This document shows positions 59,207 to 64,000 of a stretch of DNA of 64,000 nt, piece after piece; positions within the stretch are counted from its first letter, which is position 1, and the number at the start of each line of letters is the position of its first letter. The position numbers and the translations under genes were made by a program. Origin of the DNA: Salarchaeum japonicum (GTDB lineage Archaea; Halobacteriota; Halobacteria; Halobacteriales; Halobacteriaceae); the NCBI RefSeq assembly GCF_020614395.1, contig NZ_CP085324.1, positions 1,183,564-1,247,563 on the forward strand, read 5' to 3'. Below the pieces are notes generated by a model. That model made no database searches. It worked only from the letters and a program-made list of their open reading frames with translations, and was not told the DNA's origin.

Positions 59207-61006
59207 TTATTGAGACTGATGGACATTGAAGTACGACCACGGGTTCTGGGAGATGCCGCCCGGCATCTGCACCCAGCCGTCGAACGCGTTCGTGGTGGCG
59301 TGCAGCCGGTTCGGATACTCCGTGATGAGCGCGGGCATGTCCTCGTAGATGGCGGACAGCGCCTCCTTCGACGCCTGCCGCTGCGCGTCTTGGTCGTACG
59401 TGCTATGAACCGTCTCAATGAGGTCGTCCGCGCCGCCGTACCCCATCGGGTTGAGGTGCAGGGCTTCCTCGTTCGACTCCATGTCGGCACGGCGACTGTG
59501 CAGCCAGTAATTCAGGTAGAAGTGCGGTTTCGGCATGTACACCCAGCCGGACGCCCACATGTCGAAGTTCTCCTGCCCCCAGACGCGCGGCGACTGGCTG
59601 TTCTCCGCGATGGGCTGTTTCTCGGTGGGAATCCCGACCTCGTTGAGGTTCTCGACGAACCGGCCGCAGGCGCGGGCGACGATGGGGCTCGCGGACGGCG
59701 GCGTCATCATCATCTGGAGGGGGCCCTGTCCGCCCTCGCCGTCGTTGTTCGTGTGGGCGTCGGTCAGGAGTTCCCCGTCGATCCGGATCTCCGCGTCGCC
59801 GGTGACCTGACTGGACTCGACGGATCCCCACGTGTAGTCGTGTTCGCCGTCGGCGTTCTCGAGGAACGACCGCATCTGTTCGACATCGAGCTCCCCGCTC
59901 TCGGTGCGGTACGGGCCGCTCTGGAACGAGTCCGGCCGCCACGGTTCGTACGTGTTCGCGGCGGGGTAGTCGCCGGCCGTGGAGAGACCGCGGCGGAGCG
60001 TGTTCACGAGGTAATCGAACGGGTATGCGAACCCGAGGCTCTGCCGGAACTTCTTGTCGTCGAACGGAACACGACGCATGTTGTACGCGATGTACTCGTA
60101 GCCGCGCGTCGGCGAGTTCCAGACCGTCGTGTCGTCGCGGTCCTGTAACTGGAACGCGCGGTTCGGCGTGACGGAGGAGTACGTCAGGTCGACCTCGCCG
60201 TTCTTCATGCCGTTGATGAGCGCAGTCATACTCCCAAACACGAGGAACCGAATGCTGTCCACGTACGGACCCTCGTGGAGGTCGTCCGGAATCGCGTCGG
60301 GGCGCGCTTCGAGTTCGTACCAGTTCCCCTCGCTCTTATCCCGCCACTGGAACCCGCCGGCGCCGATGGGTTGCTCGGGCGAGTACGTCGTGTAGTCGTC
60401 CACGTCGGACCAGACGTGTTCGGGGAGAATCGGCACGGCGAACGTTCCGGTGTCCGGCGTGAAGACGGCGGGCGTCTCGCTCCCGAGCGTGAACTCGATC
60501 TCGTACTGTCCGGTCTTCTCGAAGGAGTCGATGTTTCCGACGTTTCCCTCGTAGCGGTGGCCGCTCTCCTCCATGAGGTAGTTGAACGTGAACGCCACGT
60601 CGTCGGCGTCGAACGTTTCGCCGTCCGTCCACGTCATTCCCTCCCGGATGCTCGCGCTGCCTTCAAGCGTCTCCGGGTCGAACTCCCAGTCGGAGAACGC
60701 GTATCCGGCCGTCTCGTTCGGGTTCTCGGGGTCGCGCGCGGTCGGGTAGACGAACAACTGATCCATGATGGCGAACGCCGCGGAGTCGGAGATGACGAGC
60801 GGGTTGAAGCCCCGCGGTTCGTTCGTCAAGCCGATGACCGGCTTTCCGCCCTGCTGGATTTCTCCGGAGGTGGTCGTTCCGCCGGTCGTCGTGTCGTCGT
60901 CGGAGGAGTCCCCACCGCCGCTCGAACAGCCCGCGAGGCCGGCGACCCCGCCGACGCCGAGGTACTTCAGAACGTTACGGCGAGTCCCTTGACTATCGTT
61001 ACTCAT
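59207..61006 (-). CDS. Peptide-binding lipoprotein of the Dpp/Opp importer
   Basis: 599 aa, SBP family 5. The N-terminus has a twin-arginine motif TRRNVLKYLG and a lipobox GLAGC, then an Asp/Thr-rich linker: a Tat lipoprotein. The binding domain includes PRGFNPLVISDSAAFAIMDQLFVYPTA and a typical REGMTWTDGETFDADDVAFTFNYL. Extracellular; delivers oligopeptides to the permeases. MSNDSQGTRRN at 61006 is preferred over an in-frame ATG 21 nt upstream because a TATA box sits about 39 nt before it. Confidence 0.93.
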   Translation of the reverse strand: MSNDSQGTRRNVLKYLGVGGVAGLAGCSSGGGDSSDDDTTTGGTTTSGEIQQGGKPVIGLTNEPRGFNPLVISDSAAFAIMDQLFVYPTARDPENPNETAGYAFSDWEFDPETLEGSASIREGMTWTDGETFDADDVAFTFNYLMEESGHRYEGNVGNIDSFEKTGQYEIEFTLGSETPAVFTPDTGTFAVPILPEHVWSDVDDYTTYSPEQPIGAGGFQWRDKSEGNWYELEARPDAIPDDLHEGPYVDSIRFLVFGSMTALINGMKNGEVDLTYSSVTPNRAFQLQDRDDTTVWNSPTRGYEYIAYNMRRVPFDDKKFRQSLGFAYPFDYLVNTLRRGLSTAGDYPAANTYEPWRPDSFQSGPYRTESGELDVEQMRSFLENADGEHDYTWGSVESSQVTGDAEIRIDGELLTDAHTNNDGEGGQGPLQMMMTPPSASPIVARACGRFVENLNEVGIPTEKQPIAENSQSPRVWGQENFDMWASGWVYMPKPHFYLNYWLHSRRADMESNEEALHLNPMGYGGADDLIETVHSTYDQDAQRQASKEALSAIYEDMPALITEYPNRLHATTNAFDGWVQMPGGISQNPWSYFNVHQSQ

Positions 61007-61041
61007 AGGTTTGCTACCGAGACTCACTTTTTCACGCCGCG

Positions 61042-61048
61042 TTATAAA
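61042..61048 (-). promoter_or_regulatory. TATA box of the peptide importer operon
   Basis: Minus-strand TTTATAA centred about 39 nt before ATG 61006, so a leader of about 12 nt is expected. It lies between the importer and the S9 peptidase gene, so the importer has its own promoter. Confidence 0.6.
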
Positions 61049-61075
61049 TTTTGGCTATGGGTCAATCGACGGGGG

Positions 61076-62908
61076 TTAGCGGAGGTGTTCGTCGAACCAG
61101 TCCGCCGTCCGTCGAACCGCGTCCCGCCGGTTCTCCGCGTCTCGGAAGCCGTGGCCCTCGTCCTCGTAGATGGTCGATTCGAACGGTACGTCCGAGCCCT
61201 CGAAGAAGTCGATGAGTTCCTCCGCCTGATTCACGGGCACTCTGAGGTCGTCCGCACCGTGCAGTACGGAGAGCGGGGTCGTCACGTCGTCCAGCCGCCA
61301 GTGGCTCGACGCCGCGTGGTAGCGCTCCTCTTGCTCGTCCGGCGTTCCACCGAGGTCGCGTTCGGTGAGCAGGCGGCCGACCCGGTCGACCTCCTCGTAG
61401 TCCGTGAACTGGTTCACGACGCCATACCACTCCACCGCCGCGTCCCACACGTCGGGGTACTGCGTGATGGACTGGAGCGTCATGAACCCGCCCCACGACC
61501 CGCCGTAGATACCTACCTCGTCGGTCGTGTACGGGAGGTCGCGCGCGAACCGCGCGGCCTCGCGGGCGTCCGCGACCTCACCGCCCTCCCAGTCCCCCAT
61601 GGAGAGTTCCTGGAACGGCCGGCCGTACCCGCCGCTCCCGCGGAAGTCGATGCCGACGACGACGAACCCGCGCGCCGCGAGGTACTGCTCCATCGGATGC
61701 CAGCCGTTACCGAACTGGAAGTGCGCGCCGCCGTGCACCTGCACGAGCGTCGGCGCGGGGTCGTCCGGCGTCACGTCCGCCGGTTTGTAGACGTACGCGT
61801 TGACGTACATCCCGTCGAAGGACTGGTACGTGACGTTCTCGGGGACGACGACGCCCTCGGGCGTGTCGGGGTCTCGGAGCTGGGTCTCGCTCCCGCCGGA
61901 CACGTCGAGCGTCCGCGGGTGGTTCGGCGCGTCCTGCGCGGCGTACACGAACCCGAATCGTTCGCCGTCCGCGGATCGGTGGACGGGGCCCGCACCGAAC
62001 ACACCGTCGTGGACGGTGATCCGGGACGTGACACCCTTCGCGTCGCTGTCGTCGTGCAGGAGCACGGTCTCCAACTGCTGGGTGCCGCGCTCGCGGACTG
62101 GATAGTAGAGCTGGTCGCCGTCCGGCGCCCAGAGCGGACTCTGGACGTTGTACTGATGGCTCGCCTCTACCTCGTACACCTCGCGGTTGCCGGTGTCGAG
62201 GTCGACGACATGGATGTCCTCGGAGTGCCGGTACCAGGGTTCCGCGACGCGCTTCGCGAAGAACGCGACGCGGTCGCCGTCCGGGCCGAACGACGGGACG
62301 CTCGTGACGGAGAGGCCCGTGGTGAGTTTCTCGTCGGTGCCGTCCGTGAGGTTCACCACGTGCGCTTCGTCCGCCCAGTCGCGACCGTCCCAGTCGTCCG
62401 CGGAGACGTACGCGATGCGTTCGCCCTCCGGCCCCCAGGTCGGCGACCAGCGCTTGTCGTCGTGGGGGTTCATGCCCGTGGTGACGCGTTCGATGTTCGC
62501 GCCGTCGGCGTCCACCGTCCAGATGTCGTTGTACGCGCCGCGTCCGGAGATGAACGCGAGGCGGTCGGTGTCGGGCGCGAACCGCGGTTCGGCGTCGAAC
62601 GCGTCGCTCGGCGCGGGCGCGGACTCCTCGCCGGTCTCGGTGTCGTAGACGCGAACCTCGCCGTCGCGGGTGTACGTGAGTTTCGTGCCGTCAGCGTTCC
62701 AGTCAATGCGGCCCCAGCGTCCCGAGATTCGGTCGTCGAACGCGACGACACGTTCGGAGGCGTCGATGTCGTCGCGGTACTCCCAGACGGTGTCGGAGCC
62801 GGTCTCGCGCTCCACGTAGGTCAGGCGCTCGCCGTCCGGAGCGGGTCGCCACGAGACGCTGACGGCGTCCGCGATGTTCATCACGTCAGGGTCGGCTGTG
62901 TCCGTCAT
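61076..62908 (-). CDS. S9-family (prolyl oligopeptidase-type) peptidase
   Basis: 610 aa. A beta-propeller domain (about 1-360) precedes an alpha/beta-hydrolase domain. Nucleophile in GIYGGSWGGFMTLQ, Asp in LHGADDLRVP, His in DEGHGFRDAENR. GTHPGRVPA-like loops are absent, closer to acylaminoacyl/dipeptidyl aminopeptidases. No signal peptide, so cytosolic. The start at 62908 shares one base with the upstream hydrolase stop (TGATG), giving a coupled pair. It would release small fragments from imported oligopeptides. Confidence 0.93.
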   Translation of the reverse strand: MTDTADPDVMNIADAVSVSWRPAPDGERLTYVERETGSDTVWEYRDDIDASERVVAFDDRISGRWGRIDWNADGTKLTYTRDGEVRVYDTETGEESAPAPSDAFDAEPRFAPDTDRLAFISGRGAYNDIWTVDADGANIERVTTGMNPHDDKRWSPTWGPEGERIAYVSADDWDGRDWADEAHVVNLTDGTDEKLTTGLSVTSVPSFGPDGDRVAFFAKRVAEPWYRHSEDIHVVDLDTGNREVYEVEASHQYNVQSPLWAPDGDQLYYPVRERGTQQLETVLLHDDSDAKGVTSRITVHDGVFGAGPVHRSADGERFGFVYAAQDAPNHPRTLDVSGGSETQLRDPDTPEGVVVPENVTYQSFDGMYVNAYVYKPADVTPDDPAPTLVQVHGGAHFQFGNGWHPMEQYLAARGFVVVGIDFRGSGGYGRPFQELSMGDWEGGEVADAREAARFARDLPYTTDEVGIYGGSWGGFMTLQSITQYPDVWDAAVEWYGVVNQFTDYEEVDRVGRLLTERDLGGTPDEQEERYHAASSHWRLDDVTTPLSVLHGADDLRVPVNQAEELIDFFEGSDVPFESTIYEDEGHGFRDAENRRDAVRRTADWFDEHLR

Positions 62909-63807
62909 CAGTTTTCACCTCCGTCGGCCGCGGGCCCGAACCCGATTTCGGCGAAGAACTCGCGGACGCGAGCGATGTACTGGTCGTGCTGGTCGAGGTT
63001 CGGGGAGTGCCCCGAGTTCTCGAAGACGACGAGACGGGAGTCCGGGAAGAGGTCGGCTATCTCGACGCTCGCTTCGGGCGGCGTGATCCAGTCGTGGCGG
63101 CCGACGGTGACGAGCGCCGGCGTCTCGACGTCGGGCAGACCGTCCGTGTAGTCCATGGTGGGGTACTCTTCGGTGAACATGACGTTGTGCGTCTCGTGGT
63201 GGAAGTCGAGGGAGTCGACACCCTCGCGGGCGGCGTCCGCGTCGAACTGACTCATATCGGGTTCGTAGAGCGGGAGCATCCCGAGCCAGACGCGCTCGAA
63301 CTCCTCGTCGGATCGGACGTCCCCGTCCATCACGCGAGAGAACTCGTCCCACGTGATGTCGGGGATGTCGAAGGCGTGTGCTTTGAGTTCATCCCAGGAT
63401 TCGCGGGCGTTCTCCCAGGCGTTCTCCTCGTATTCGCCGGTCGGGGCGGTGTCGCGGAGGACAAACCCGGCGAGGTCGTCGCCGTACGTGGTCGCGTACT
63501 CCTGAGTGATGAATCCGCCGTAGGATCCGCCGATAATGGCGATTTCGCCGAGGTCGAGTTCCTCGCGCAGTCCCTCTACGTCGGCGGCGTACTGTTCGTT
63601 TGAGTAGGGTTTCGTGAGGCTGGACTGACCGCAGCCGCGGTGATCATACACGACGACTTCGTAGTCGTCGGCGAGCGCTTCGTAGGCCTGTTTTCCTTTC
63701 TGGTGGTCGCTGATTCCGGGGCCGCCATGGAGGATGACAATGGCGTCGTCGTTCTCCTCACCGAGGACCTCGTAGTACAGCTCCGCGCCGTTGACATCTG
63801 CATACAT
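62908..63807 (-). CDS. Proline iminopeptidase-type alpha/beta hydrolase (S33)
   Basis: 299 aa. HGGPGISDHQKGKQAYEALADDYEVVVYDHRGCGQS is the HGGPG oxyanion and loop, the nucleophile elbow is GGSYGGFITQEYA, Asp in VTVGRHDWITPP and His in FENSGHSPNLDQ. These match proline iminopeptidase, which removes N-terminal Pro. A cap domain covers about residues 135-215. Cytosolic. MYADVNGAELYY at 63807 starts the strand, and the 193-nt region upstream has a 16-bp palindrome. First gene of the pair with the S9 peptidase. Confidence 0.9.
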   Translation of the reverse strand: MYADVNGAELYYEVLGEENDDAIVILHGGPGISDHQKGKQAYEALADDYEVVVYDHRGCGQSSLTKPYSNEQYAADVEGLREELDLGEIAIIGGSYGGFITQEYATTYGDDLAGFVLRDTAPTGEYEENAWENARESWDELKAHAFDIPDITWDEFSRVMDGDVRSDEEFERVWLGMLPLYEPDMSQFDADAAREGVDSLDFHHETHNVMFTEEYPTMDYTDGLPDVETPALVTVGRHDWITPPEASVEIADLFPDSRLVVFENSGHSPNLDQHDQYIARVREFFAEIGFGPAADGGEN

Positions 63808-63902
63808 GAGCTATCTATCGCGTCCGTGAGTGCGTGAATCACTGGCAAAATAGTTGCGGACGCGGACGTCTGGGAGTGGAGGAGGTTTGTCGGTCGGTGG
63901 GG

Positions 63903-63918
63903 ACAGAACGCGTTCTGT
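63903..63918. promoter_or_regulatory. 16-bp perfect palindrome upstream of the hydrolase pair
   Basis: ACAGAACGCGTTCTGT, fully self-complementary, about 96 nt before the start at 63807. A homodimeric regulator could bind here. The rest of 63808-64000 is AT-richer than average and shows no gene. Confidence 0.5.
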
Positions 63919-63952
63919 GATTTGCGGGGTGAGCGCAGAATTTTCCACATAG

Positions 63953-63975
63953 AATAACACCCTTAGTGCGTTATT
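63953..63975. promoter_or_regulatory. Inverted repeat near the right edge
   Basis: AATAAC (63953-63958), 11-nt spacer, GTTATT (63970-63975). It may be part of the control region of the hydrolase operon or of a gene beyond the window. Confidence 0.35.
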
Positions 63976-64000
63976 ATCTCGGTGAGTGTGCGTGGATTTC

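Noticed and set aside
60275-63151. A 958-codon plus-strand frame opposite the S9 peptidase and binding protein.
   Set aside because: No motif, no domain, and the residue composition (Val, Arg, Asp, Gly) is typical of reverse-complement reading; the minus-strand genes carry catalytic motifs.
1-64000. CRISPR arrays or insertion sequences.
   Set aside because: No regularly spaced repeats, transposase motifs or paired terminal inverted repeats were seen on reading; only local hairpins were found.

Overview
The window is haloarchaeal chromosome (class Halobacteria). GC is very high, the proteins are strongly acidic, and many genes have an archaeal TATA box 26-29 nt before the start codon, as expected for leaderless mRNAs. 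Archaeal marker genes include a TFB transcription factor, RNA polymerase subunit L, archaeal Dph2, gatCA and Tat-exported lipoproteins. Genes are packed with 1-4 nt start/stop overlaps and convergent genes that share CTAG or TTA/TAG stops. I found no rRNA, tRNA, CRISPR array or insertion sequence.

Layout. 0-8.9 kb: PHP-domain protein C-terminus, AsnB-like protein, SDR, Nudix hydrolase, TFB, GatC-GatA, MscS channel, amino-acid permease with a universal stress protein, and a small winged-helix regulator. 8.9-21.1 kb: a menaquinone (MK) region on the minus strand. menF-menD, a PH-domain membrane protein and menB are followed by a GAF sensor kinase, a plus-strand MFS carrier and then menA-menC-menE. 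A TANGO2/NRDE protein follows. 21.1-29.8 kb: MetE-like protein plus SDR, a Mo-cofactor oxidoreductase, an RHH protein, a UPF0058 protein, rpoL, rhomboid protease, an N6-type methyltransferase, an unknown protein, a wHTH gene coupled to a frameshifted PemK/MazF-like gene, and dph2.

29.9-35.4 kb: a complete polyamine-type ABC importer (binding lipoprotein, ATPase, two permeases) facing an HTH-10 regulator, then an MBL-fold hydrolase coupled to a GNAT. 35.9-49.7 kb: HisG-like protein, hot-dog thioesterase, small unknowns, GNAT, MFS, ABC-2 exporter, a large RND/MMPL exporter with a TrmB-type regulator, SDR, a zinc-ribbon-like small protein, a wHTH gene with two small membrane paralogs, and a GT87-like membrane enzyme. 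49.9-51.9 kb: LolA-like lipoprotein and a GIDE-like membrane protein.

51.9-64 kb: a peptide-utilisation locus, almost all on the minus strand. It holds a proline-iminopeptidase-type hydrolase, an S9 peptidase, a Dpp/Opp importer (binding protein, two permeases, fused double ATPase), an M28 peptidase and an Asp/Glu/hydantoin-type racemase. Together they would import oligopeptides, degrade them including prolyl bonds, and possibly interconvert amino-acid stereoisomers. A hand count gives several times more GATC sites here than in the rest of the window, so this block may have been acquired.

No single system is certainly new. The best leads are the GATC-rich peptide block, the frameshifted PemK with a wHTH partner and operator-like repeat, the wHTH plus twin-membrane-protein module with an upstream mini-ORF, the HisG-like protein, the MetE-like/SDR pair, and the PH-domain protein inside the men genes.
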